The notes beneath the pieces are model-generated. The model ran no database searches and was not told the origin of the DNA. It worked only from the letters and a program-made list of their open reading frames with translations. 64,000 nucleotides of DNA from Onchidella celtica (Eukaryota > Mollusca > Gastropoda > Systellommatophora > Onchidiidae): the NCBI GenBank assembly GCA_963931925.1, contig OZ007569.1:62658542-62722541 (forward strand), in the 5' to 3' direction. Positions 24,401 through 36,200 of this stretch are shown here, piece after piece; within the stretch, counting starts at the first letter, position 1; every line of letters starts with the position of its first letter. The position numbers and the translations under genes were made by a program.

Positions 24401-27400
24401 TATATTGATATTACCCCAGGGCTGGCGCCTGTGTTAGCACACATTCATTTTGTGATATGCAACAAAACATACATGACGTATGACAGCGTCAGACCCTAGT
24501 ACAAACACAAAAGCAGCTATGTCAAGTACCTCAGAACAAAAAAGAAAAAGGCTGTACATCATCATGGCTTTCTTATTGGACGTTCACTCCCATTCAGAGG
24601 GAGTGTTCGAGACGCATGAGCATGCTTGCAACTGCGCAATTTATTAACTGTAAAAAAATTTTAAAAACTCGTCAACCTGCTTGTCCAAACTCTACTATTA
24701 TGTCGTTCCCTATAAAAAAAAAAAAATGTTTCTCAGATCTGCAATAACGCGAAGCTTTAGTTCACGGTCGAGACGCTTTACGATCATCCTCCTCTTAGAA
24801 ATATGTCTCATGTTGTAAGCAGAAAATGGCTTCAAACACCGCATCAAGCTCATTTCAAGGTTGATGTATAATCTAAAGCATCACTACCCATGGCATAAAT
24901 TTAATTTGATTTATAAAAGAGATAACATGTAAAATATGTTTTTGCTGTAACGACATTAAGAAACAATGTGACTTGGATTGCAGACTTGATCCGTTTCCAA
25001 AAATTCTTTATCATAATTATATGTAAATTATATTGTGAGACAACAATAGCACTGAAGAAAGATTATATGATGAAGACAAAAATTGATATTTCACCACAGA
25101 ACACACGCAGGGCGACGGCAGGGTGTATTACTAGTATGTGAAAACGCCATAAACTGTAACGAGACATGCCTGTCACGTGATTTTATGCTTGCGTCACACC
25201 CAGATCCGCATGGAGAAACGCGTGCAGTAGCCGTATGCATAATCAATGCGTAAACTAAAGTAAATACGTTGACTGGTGTTAACACGAGAAATTGTATTCA
25301 TTTCTTGCGTTAACACCACTCAACGTATTTACTTTAGTTTACGCATTGATTATGCATACGGCCACAGATCTGCTATTTAAAATGTACTTTAAGTTGTTTT
25401 ATTGTTGTTGTTTGTTTGTTTTTTATGCGAGTGCGGCAAGTTTGAAAGACACCGGAAACAGAAATGAATACATGTATACATCGTTCCGAGCCCCAGCCCT
25501 TTTCAAAAGAGAAAAACTTGGAGGGTGGGGCGGGAGGTATGGGGGAGAAACGCTAAACAGGGTTGGAACTTCGTTCATGAAGACCGGGTTGCGCGCGGGA
25601 ATGAAAAGCTACATTTCAAACATTTCTGATGACATCTAATATATTATTCTAAGTGGCTGGCACTTTCAGCTAAACCACAAAGCATAATAATATTATATGC
25701 CACACATCATTTACAGAGCTATCCGGGGAAGACAAAGTCAAATGTAGTGACCCCTTTAATAATTTATTTAATTGATAGACTATTTGATTTATTAACTACT
25801 GGTTTACTCGACTTATTCTATAAAAGGGACAACCAATGAAATCTTACCATTATCCCACAATGTTATTATAAATAGTGACAAAAATACTACTATATCAAAC
25901 AGGAGTCCTGAAAATGATAATATTACGATAACAGTATGGCAGGCAGTGGACGTTTGCCACGAAAGCGTTGAAAAGGAATTAAACCAACATTTCCTTGAGA
26001 GCAACTGAATACTGTAGAAACGGTAACAGTGTCTTTCCTAACTTCCGTACTGTAATACATGTACCGTTTCTAGAATCTTGCCATCGGCAAAATAATGAAA
26101 TTACAAACACATAAACGTGGGCACAATTTAAATAGATTTTTATCACTTTTCACCGGGCTTCAACTCAAGAGCTCACAAGTGCACAGACAATAAGCCAGCT
26201 ACATGTAACGCTGACTCACATACTCGCATACAGCCGCTACCAATCAACTTTGCTTCTATCAAATCAACTTTCCCACATTCAGAGAGCATTAATATTATCA
26301 TTTATCATTACACTTAGGTTATCAACTTACGAATCGATTCATATGAGATTATCGGAGTTACAGAAACACGAACATAATAATATATGTGCATGTATAGTTA
26401 TCCTCAAGGCCGCAATAAGCTTATATTTTCCACTTCATCGCCTGAAGGTCCGATGGGGCCTCCCCTCTCCCCCTTCCTGTAGGTTTTGGGTGTCCTTTTG
26501 GCAGCCTCCAGCCCCCCCCCCCTCCCTCCCTTTTTTTTTTCCATGCTGCAGATTTGCTACTTGTGGCAAGAGATCACCATCGGGTTAGGTCATCAACAGT
26601 GAGTGCAGAAAAATAAAAGCATGCTATTTTCAGTTCATTTTCATACTGCTGTCATCTGAGTGGATTTTTTGAAAATAGTAGATTCGGAAAGAGTATGCTT
26701 CTTCTTCTTCTTTCGTTCACCAGCCAAAATCTGCAGATTTGTTCTTTTGAGAAAATCTACGGTTTTCTGCAGCTCTGGCAGAGCACCATAGAGTTTGATA
26801 TTCAGGTCGGTGGGTTGGGGCCAATACGTTTCTCGCAGTGCTGAGAAGAAGAAAGAGTATAATAATTATAATTATACGGTTCTTTTCACTCACAACTCTT
26901 GTTCCCTCCACCCCACCCCACCCCCCCCCCCACCACCCCCACCCCAGGTTTATCTAACTAACAATTCCCGAACAACTCAATCACGCACACATAAACAAAC
27001 ATGCATGCACACACGGGCAGACACACACACGCACACACACATACATGTCTTGGCGACGTTAAGAGGACATTGACCAAATCCTACGTTATGTGGACGTGTC
27101 ACAGCACAAAAACCAGCGGGAGAATCCTTTTGATATTTGAAATATATCTTTTAGGCGGGAAAAGATTACTGTATGCCAAATTTGAACGACGTACTTCAAT
27201 TTTCATGTCAACATTATTTTACCCATACATTATTGAGACATATCGTTAAGCGGACACTGCGTGACCTTGAACCTTTGGCACGTTACACAAAGTAAGCAGA
27301 AACAAACATTAAACAGACATTGTGTAAACGTTTATATTACACGCAAAATGGACATTTATTTATTTTTCTTCACTTTTCATTCAGTAAACGCTTTCGCGGG

Positions 27401-30400
27401 GGCGTACCGTGAGGTAACTGAGGAGGTAGCCAAGCGGGTCATAGTGGTTTTAGGCGTGATTTTCTTTGTTGGGTGATTTGTCATTTATCAACTAGATCTA
27501 TCATCAGCTATGCTATTGGGAACTGGGTTTTTTAAGTGCACAGGTATTCAATGAATGCCTTGTTACCGCTACGTTTTGCCCGTCGCTTTTGGATTTTTAA
27601 TTTTGATACAGAATGTTCATATTAGTGAAACTACTTTCTCAATCTCTATCTCTCTCTCACTCTCTCTCTCTCTCTGTGTCTCTCCCGTTTCAATTGTGCC
27701 TTATCAAGTTTTGAGCTATGCGTGTGCTCATACACTGTCCAAATGATCATGCTTATTAACAGGAGTTGGTATAGACTGCTAGAGCTTTCAGTATATCTAG
27801 CGGCTGTAATGTAGTACATGTAATAGTAATACATGTAATTTCAGTGAACTACATTCCCACTCTCACTGGAAATGGAGGTGCAGCACTGAGTAATTATTAT
27901 TATGATCATTATGTTGTGTGAGTGTGAGAATTTTGAGTCCTTGAAATTTTTATGGCCAACTCTTGTCAATTTCAAATTGCCAAGATACACGCAGGACATC
28001 CAAATTTCTGGGAGGCAATACGAGTAGGCGTTTGATCTGACACTGAGACAAGGAAACTGTCAAACATGCAGAAAAGGGCGAGTTCGTATCACGCTGATTT
28101 TTCAGTATACATGAACATGTATGACCATTTTCTTACATTACTCCAAGTCCCTAATAAAGAAAACAGGACATTAGAGTTACAAAGACAGTCTTAACAACAA
28201 TAACAAAAACAAATAGGGGAACAGTAGGGAAGATTCAAAATATGATTTTAGAAAATGTTTAAAAATTTAATCATCTGTGAATCTGTCATAAAAGTCAAAA
28301 GTATATGATTAGGTTTTTTCGCTTTGCTAGCTGAGATCACCAGTAGATTTTTTTACAAGCACAAACATACTAGTTAGGCATACTAAAAAACAAATTACAT
28401 TCAACATTGTCGCATGTAAACACGAATATAACAAATCATTGAGACCTCCTTTAGATCCAGTGACACAAAAAGTAGAGTGTACTTGATCAAGTTTAAATGA
28501 TGTGCATGAGAAAGAATACGCACATGATCTAAGCATGTATTATGCTTGTTTGATTGTTATGATTTTATACATGAATATAATGACATTAAACACAGTGAGA
28601 ACGTGAACACATCTAGAATTGTGAATAAAGATGAAATTCAGCAAGTCTTTAACCAAATAATGCAAACAAAACTTGGGGCAATGACAAAGTGTGTGGGAAG
28701 CTATCACCCATGTTGAAAGTATCATCATGCATTGTATTACGACTTGGGGGGGGGCAATGCCAAAGAAAGTGACACAAATAAACTAACATCGATTCTAAAA
28801 GATAACGCCCATCCAATGTGCCACCGAATCAGAAGAGCACATCGAAGCAATAGACTATAACATAATTATCAGAGCACAAAGGGAACGATACAGAAATCTT
28901 TCTTTCCCTCCACCGTCCGCTCCATGAACATACTATAAAAGAATCCACCTATCCGATGTACATCTACCTTACGACCGCTTCGTTGTTGGCCTGTTCCACG
29001 AGATATAATAACATTTCTATTTTGAATGTTATAAGTGTGTCCATAACCATGTTCAGTAATAGTATGTATGCATGTACCAATGTCTAAACTGTAATCAATT
29101 TCCGAAAAACGGATAATGAAATACATGTACATTCTTATATATATTATTTTATTGGAAACTTGTTCCACGCCCCAAAAATGAAAAAACAAATTATGAAAAT
29201 ATGAATGATTTGAGAACAGGCGTCCTCACCTCAATTGTTATGAAATATTTTGATAAGATCTTATTCAAAGTTCTTGTGAGATCAAAGAACAATATTGGAC
29301 TCTTTGCAATTTGCGTCCAAGTCAAATCTTAGTGTTGAAGATGCCATGCTTTTGTTTACAAACAACTTCCTTAAACATCTTGAAACATTAGGCACTTATT
29401 CATACATAAATAAATCCAGCAGAAAGTACAAAGATTACATCCCCAACATTGTGACATACAAGTATGGAACAATAAGTGGACTAACTTTACTGCATTTGGA
29501 AATTACTTTCTTGATTTCTTTTTAATCATGTTGCGCACATAGTTTTTTATCTGCACCCATGTTCTATTTTGCAAACATGGCTCTCTGCTTTGAACTGTGA
29601 CAACTTCTTTTTTGCCTGGAAGATACCCAACAGCGAAAGACTTGATGAAACAGCGAGAGCAAGCTTCCTTTTCCTCCTCTGACCACGCCCGTCGTTTGGA
29701 CATATCTGAGAAATGAGCGTAGAAGATGAACAGAAAATTCAATCATAAATTAACACTTTGTGTGCCAAGAATTTTTCCATGTTTGTTATTATTAGGAAGT
29801 GGACTTTCTTTCTTCTCGAAACAAAATAGCCGAGCATTCTTGAGCATCGATACATCGGTGATTGGCACAAACGTGACTAGCGGCAGAACCGATCTATATC
29901 GATGATCGGCACACAAAGCGTTAAGTCATGGCGTCATAGACCTACTGGTGGAAGTATTGTGTGCAAGACTCTAAAGAGAAATATCTGTGCTTTGAATTGT
30001 AATAAACTCTACAGCAACCAGGAGTGAATGAAATGGCAATTTTGACAGAGAAGCGAAACCTGTGTAAACAAAATAATTTACCTGGTACAGGTCAAAGTCG
30101 TGCATCTATTGTTCCTTATCTAACACTGAAAGTAGGGAAAACTCCACTGACTGGGACTTTGCTATACAATACACACAAGTATTTATATAACGTAAGGAAT
30201 GAGAGGGATGGAGGATGGTATAAACAGCGGGAGGGATAACGTTCAATTAGTTCATTAATGTGTATAATATTTTTCTCTAAGCAAAGGTATACAAAATGTG
30301 GATTGTACACACAAGGCAGTCGTAGAATGAATCTATCGTAGTAAAACACTTGATGCATTATTGTTATGCTGACCAAGATAGTTTTCCCAATGTCACAAAA

Positions 30401-33169
30401 CTTTCTTACAAGTATAATTAACTTGCTGTAGACACGCATAAACTCTTTATATTAGCAAGTAATTAAAGTATTGCCCACCTCTTTTGGATGAGCCATTTGC
30501 CCTTGTAATGCGGGAGGTGTTGTTCAAAGAGTCTCCAGAATGTACCCCACCTGTAGACAAAAATGATACCTCCACGTAATAGATAATATCGCAAATAGAA
30601 TACTGAACAGCTTATAAAAAAAGCAAAACAGCAAGGTCTATCACTGATATCGTCAGAACAATCCATACAGGATAGATTTGTTTAATATTAAGTACACTTC
30701 TGCATAATTATTTCACTGTGCTTTAACTTTACTGTATGTATATAATTATGGTGTCGTATTCTGTGGGTAAAAAAGGGGGGGGGGCAAGCTAAAGTCCTTG
30801 CACACTGTTTTTCTCCTGCTTTTATCTAATTAAATGGATGATGAATTCTGTTGACAAATTCTTGTAAATGAGAAGTTAGGAATTAAACTAACCTTCAAGA
30901 TCCGGGACATCATCATCATCATTATCGTCATCCTCAATGCCTTTGCCAACATCGCCATTGTCTTCATCACTCTCAATGGTGTCATCAGGTTGGAGATCAA
31001 CCCCGGAGGGGCTCTTCTTTCCGCCTTCCATAGCCAGCAAGAGTTTAGCCACTTTCGCAACCTGCACGGTTGATGTTGGCAAACGGTAGTGTTCCCGATG
31101 AGTGCGGATATCGTGGCCAAGGTACTGCGCAACCACATCAAGCTCATTGTCTTGCAAATTTACCAACTGTGACATGGTTGCGATATGCTTTCGCAGACCG
31201 GTGGATGTTATTTTGTGCGGGTACTGGAGGTCCACTTCTTCAACGAGATTACGAATGCAGTCGCAGCCCCGGATATGACCAAGAGATCTGTTGTTGATTC
31301 TGGCAAAAACAAAAGGATTCTCTGCTGGTACTCCAGCTGATTCTCTATGCTTGACGATTAAGTCAAGCGCTTGTTTCATAGTGCTGGTCAGAATCACGGG
31401 CACTATCCTACCACGTTTCCCAGTAATCTCGATCCGTGACAAGACTATGCAGAGTTCTTTTTCAAAAGGGCTCAGCTCCCTTAGAATGTCCTCACTGTGT
31501 GTGTCAGTGTTTATACCTTGGGTGTAATCATGGAGTTTCATTTTTGAAGCCTCTCCTTGCCTTCGTCTGTTGAATAATATTATCCTCGCTAGTGTTACCT
31601 CAGCGAGTCTTTCCCACTTATCTTTGCTAATGCCGCTGGATTCTGACATTTCCTTGGTCAGTTTTTCGGTTTCGCTGGCGAGGAATTTTGACAGCTTTGA
31701 AACGTCGTCTGTAAGAGGTACGGTCTTTGTAGTGTTCTTCTTTTGTTCATGTAAGGTTCTTGAGGCGTTGCAACTGATTTCCTGATCCCACATGATTGTG
31801 TGGAGTTGATGGTATGCATCTGTTCTCTCTTTAAGAACTGTATCTCCTGTCTCAATAGCTTTAGCTTTCAGTAGAATGCAACAGCGGACCAAGCTGTGCC
31901 CTAGTTTCAGAGCCAGAGATGGTGTCCCATATTGATCTGTGTCTTGCGAGTAGGATGCCACCCTTTTCACAGCGGCAACCACATCTTTGAATTTTCCAGG
32001 GCAGAGGAAGTCTGACAGTCCAAAAGATTCACAGTGTGGCGCTTTTCTCAACTCAAGTACGAGGCGTGCCAATTCTCTTACTTTGGTTCGAATATAGCAT
32101 GTCTATCCTTATCAAAACCATTTTTTGTGGTTTCTCTAAGTCCCAGGAGTTTTATTGTGTAATCTGTCTTGGCAACAAGGGACACCGGGTCGTTCCTTAA
32201 GGACACCATAATTTCATTAAAAATGTCATTGTCAGTTGGTTGTGGCAACAAGAGCTTTCCTTGTCTCACGAGCTGCCTGTGCTGTACGCTTTCCTCTTTG
32301 ATTGTGACACATTTGTGTCTCCATAAATCCTTTTTTGAGAACCAACCCATACAGTTTAGACAGGGTACAAAATTGTTTACTGGAGTTTCATTTTTCTTTC
32401 TTCTTCTGACCACCACGGTACCTGTTCCTTGCTTCAATATACTGATATTGTGAGCATGGTCACCGGCATTGCGAAGTTTCGCAAGTTCATCTTTTTTTGT
32501 GAGGGAGGTGGCACTGAGCAAAGGCACCAGATCTCTTTCATTCCCATGTTGTGATAGCAGATGGCGTTTTAGCTTTGCCTGTGGTTTTCCGCAAAAGACA
32601 CAGAAATGCTTTTTAGGGTCTTTCTTGGTGTCCAGCAGACAGCATCCTTCTATATCATCATTTGGGTTGATTATTTTGGGTGTGCTAACATAACTTTCCT
32701 GTGCTTTTGATGGATCTGCGTCTGTCTCTGAAGCAGCGCATGTATGGGTAAGAGGTTTCTCCATTTGACCTACAGGCAAAAATTGCACAGATGAGTCGGA
32801 CTCTGAATCAGTAGTATCAGGGACGTAATCGTTGTCATTTGGATCATCCTCAAGGTCGGAAAACATCTCGCTGTCCTTTGGGAGATTTTTATGTTCAAAC
32901 GGCATTTGGAGATTGGTCAACATCTGAGAAATGATTCATATAAAAGACTGTATGAGTCACTCGTAAGAACACAGACTGCATGGGGCTAAATGTGTTTATG
33001 ATCAGCATGTAGATAATGATCTAAGGTTAGATCTATGTGGAAAATTGCGAAGGAAACCAAAAAAGATAAAAACAGCAAAAGCGGACAATGGACAAAGATC
33101 TATGAAAAAGACTGGAAATAAATAAATAATTTCGGAGCTTGCCAGCGAGAGGGGGAGACAGAGAGAGGG

Positions 33170-33237
<68 letters not shown>

Positions 33238-36200
33238 AATCATACATTTTTATATTACAAATATTCACAAAATAAATATAAAATGTTATGATAGAAAAGT
33301 TTAGCCTACTCTCTTTGAATCCAAAAGTTCCAAAATAAAAAAAAAATAAACATTCAGTCTAGTAGTCTAGATATTTGAAATATAAATTTGATTCAGGCTC
33401 TTGATCTAGACTCTAGTAGTTCTAGATGAAAGGCTTCCGGTAATTTCAAAATTGTAAATTTTGTAACGAGAGCCTTTTTCTTTCCAGTCGACTAAATGAT
33501 CATCGTTAAATTATGAACTGAGGCCTAAATTTGGGGACTTTTCTCAGCATTTCAGTTTTGTCACACTTGTAGGCCTAGATCTAGATCTAGTTCTTTGAGT
33601 GCCAACTGAACACAGATAAACGGTTAAAATAATACTAGATCTAGATGTAGATCTACTTATAGATCTTGATCCACGTCAATAAAGAAAGTCTAATAAACTG
33701 CAGTGCGGTATAACAAAGTTTACACAATTCTTGTCTACTTACTGCATAAACTGGACTGACACCACCGTCCTCCATGATGCTTCCGACTTCAAGCCAGACA
33801 GAGCCCGTAAAAGTACTAAAAGATGAGCCGACTTTCATACCCACAGTTATACACACGACTTCAACTTGACACTGTAGTTACTTGGACAGGCCAGTTTTCG
33901 GCATACACTCGCGGTGTGTATAACGCTGTGTATGAAAACCAGGAAATTGCGCCGTTGTAAGGACCACATCAAATCCGTACAAAATTTTGTCACGTGATCT
34001 AAAAAAGGGCGGGAAACACGGTTTTGACCTCAAAACATTATGTGGACGTCCACTTAACGGGGTATGTCCACTTAACGTGAGTGTGCAAACATGAAATTGT
34101 CCTCTTAACGTAGCGAAAACAAGAACACACACACACACACACCCGCACACCCCCACAACACATGCATACCTTCTGCATTCTTAAAATGGAATGTGAGTGA
34201 TGGCGTCGAGAGATTTAACTTTCTGTGTCAAACTAGACTTAGATCATATATTTTATTTAGAAAGAACGAAAAAAGAGGGCGCGGGGTGGGGTGGGGTGGG
34301 GTGGGGTGGGGGGGGGGTTGTTCCACCCAGAACTACCTAACTGATGTCATTGAATAGTGCGATCATAACTACTCGTTGTTCTTGTTGTTGTTTTTTCTCA
34401 AATCTGCTGATCTCGGTATATTGACATTGCCGTGGGTCGTACCACGGGTCGTGGGTCGTAACGTGCCGACCGCCAAATTTCCGACATTCTAGTTGGCTTA
34501 CACAATGCACAAGGGACACCCGCCGGCAGAGAGACAGACGAGCAAACCAGTGAAAAATCAACGCGTCTACGAATTTCAAAATGTGTGATTTCCTTAGTGC
34601 TAACTGAAGCATTTCACTGAAACTGAAAAGGCTCAATGTGAACAGCGAATGCTTCTGCGCCTTTGTAAACAATCAGTGCTTTTTGATAAGCACGGCGGTG
34701 CAACTGGAAGCTTTTATAATGTGTTAAAGTATTCGCTGGGGATGTAATAGAGTTAAAATGTTGAATTAATAATCTGCCTTTAACCCCCCCCCCCCACACA
34801 CACACACACACACACATACACTCCCGTTCCTTTTCTCTCCTTTCAGCTTTTTTTTTTTTTTTGCAGGGAGGGCATTGACTCTGGTCGTTAGAAGTCGATC
34901 AGTTTATAGACACTGATGAGTTCAGTTCCTGTATTTAAATTTTTTTAAAAGTTTTTGGATTAAACTGGTTATGATCTTGATAATCGCCCAGTGTCATCGT
35001 GGGTTTTGTTTTTTAAAACAAATCATTTCGGAGAATATGTTTCATCTGAATAAACTTTTCAGTTGAAATTGTTAGAGGCTATGTTTTTTTTATTCACATT
35101 GGCTCGTTTTTTGCACGTGAATACAAAGGTGTAAGGGGTGTTAGGTTGGCGTTTGCCCGGCAGTCTAACTATTTTGTGTGGTCTCATCATTCTTTTGCAT
35201 CCTTCCTTCCCTTTTGTCTAAAAAATGAGTAAGCAAAATTAAATGCAATGTAAAATCAATACTGATATTTTTCTGCTTTATTGACCGCACTGTTATATTT
35301 TGATAAAGTCGATAGTGATCGCTAGGCATCAAAACACTCGATCAATTTTCACAATATGAATGAACTGTCACGCCAAGTATTATATATTACAGTCAGTTCT
35401 GAGCATTGCTGATTGAAGATATATTGTGATTTAAGCAAATTGAAAATAGAAATAATAACTTTTAATTTATTTTTATTTCCAGTGCATAAGATTTCTCTCG
35501 TCCGTGAGCCGGTGTTTTCTTGTCATAACAAAAGAGAGAAAGACGCATGCTGTGTTGATAGACCTTCTCTTGTGAATCAGAAAAGAAAAGGCCTCTCATT
35601 TTGCAAATTGCCTCTGGCAAAATTGAAAACGTCTGCAGGTTCAGAAAACTTGCCCCCAGAACTGCATTCATGGGCTTATTGAATGGGATACTGCAGCTCT
35701 TGGCAGTTTCTTCGTTCATGTTTTGTCTATTTATAAATTGTGTCTGCATTTTCCACTTAAACTTTTTATGCTCGGCTCAGCTTTCAGTTCCGTCAAAATT
35801 TCAGGTCGAGCTGGTCTTTTTCCGCTTATAGTTCTTGAGGAAAAAGGGAAGAGGGTTGGCTTTTTTCTTTTGCGTTCTTTACAGGCCGTTCTCTGTGTGT
35901 TTGGATGTTTATTCATGGGGCGCAAATATTCTCGGAAAGTATAAATTTAATGGTATAATTGTCTCAGCCAGAGCTCATTTTCATCTTTGCTTTTTCCCAC
36001 CTGGTCAGAACAAACTACCCTTTCCCACCCCACCCCCTACTCCAAACACGAAAAAGTGCACTTGTAAAATAATTACCGGGCAAGTCTGGAATCAGCTGCC
36101 AGCATACACAGCCATATCTTTGGGAGATGAATAATTACCACTTGAAAAAATTATGATTTAATCTACACTGTCATCTAGCATCTTCTTGTGCTCTGCTACG

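Larger units (their letters stand above)
29503..33856 (-). pseudogene. Zinc-finger/tyrosine-recombinase/Myb-SANT-like gene with one frameshift, nested in bHLH-PAS intron 2
   Basis: Three exons on the - strand: 33743-33775 (ATG at 33775; two further in-frame ATGs reach 33856), 30893-32923 and 29503-29705. Exon 1 joins in phase 0 and exon 2 to 3 in phase 1. Order: acidic N-terminus, finger CVFC...HLLSQH, second finger-like CLNC...HKC, basic stretch, then a tyrosine-recombinase fold with Arg in [15 protein letters not shown], a TGKRGR strand, TGLRKHIAT (Arg box, usual His replaced by Thr), YLGHD and HREHYRLP (Tyr). The last exon gives [13 protein letters not shown] and [13 protein letters not shown], a Myb/SANT-like module. 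This combination recurs in multicopy proteins of fish, cnidarians and molluscs; a Crypton-type origin is possible. Coding length from 33775 is 2267 nt, one short of a multiple of three, and the frame changes near 32090-32100. That fits a single-base deletion or an assembly error. Confidence 0.75.

Noticed and set aside
25091..25639. Two opposite-strand open frames sharing [15 protein letters not shown]
   Set aside because: The identity comes from the 25230-25362 hairpin, so neither is independent evidence of a gene.
32078..32110. Programmed ribosomal frameshift in the recombinase-like gene
   Set aside because: No clear slippery heptamer and downstream structure were visible; a one-base deletion is simpler.
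36085..36132. [12 protein letters not shown] reading that recalls LINE C-termini
   Set aside because: Too short, and it lacks surrounding reverse-transcriptase motifs.
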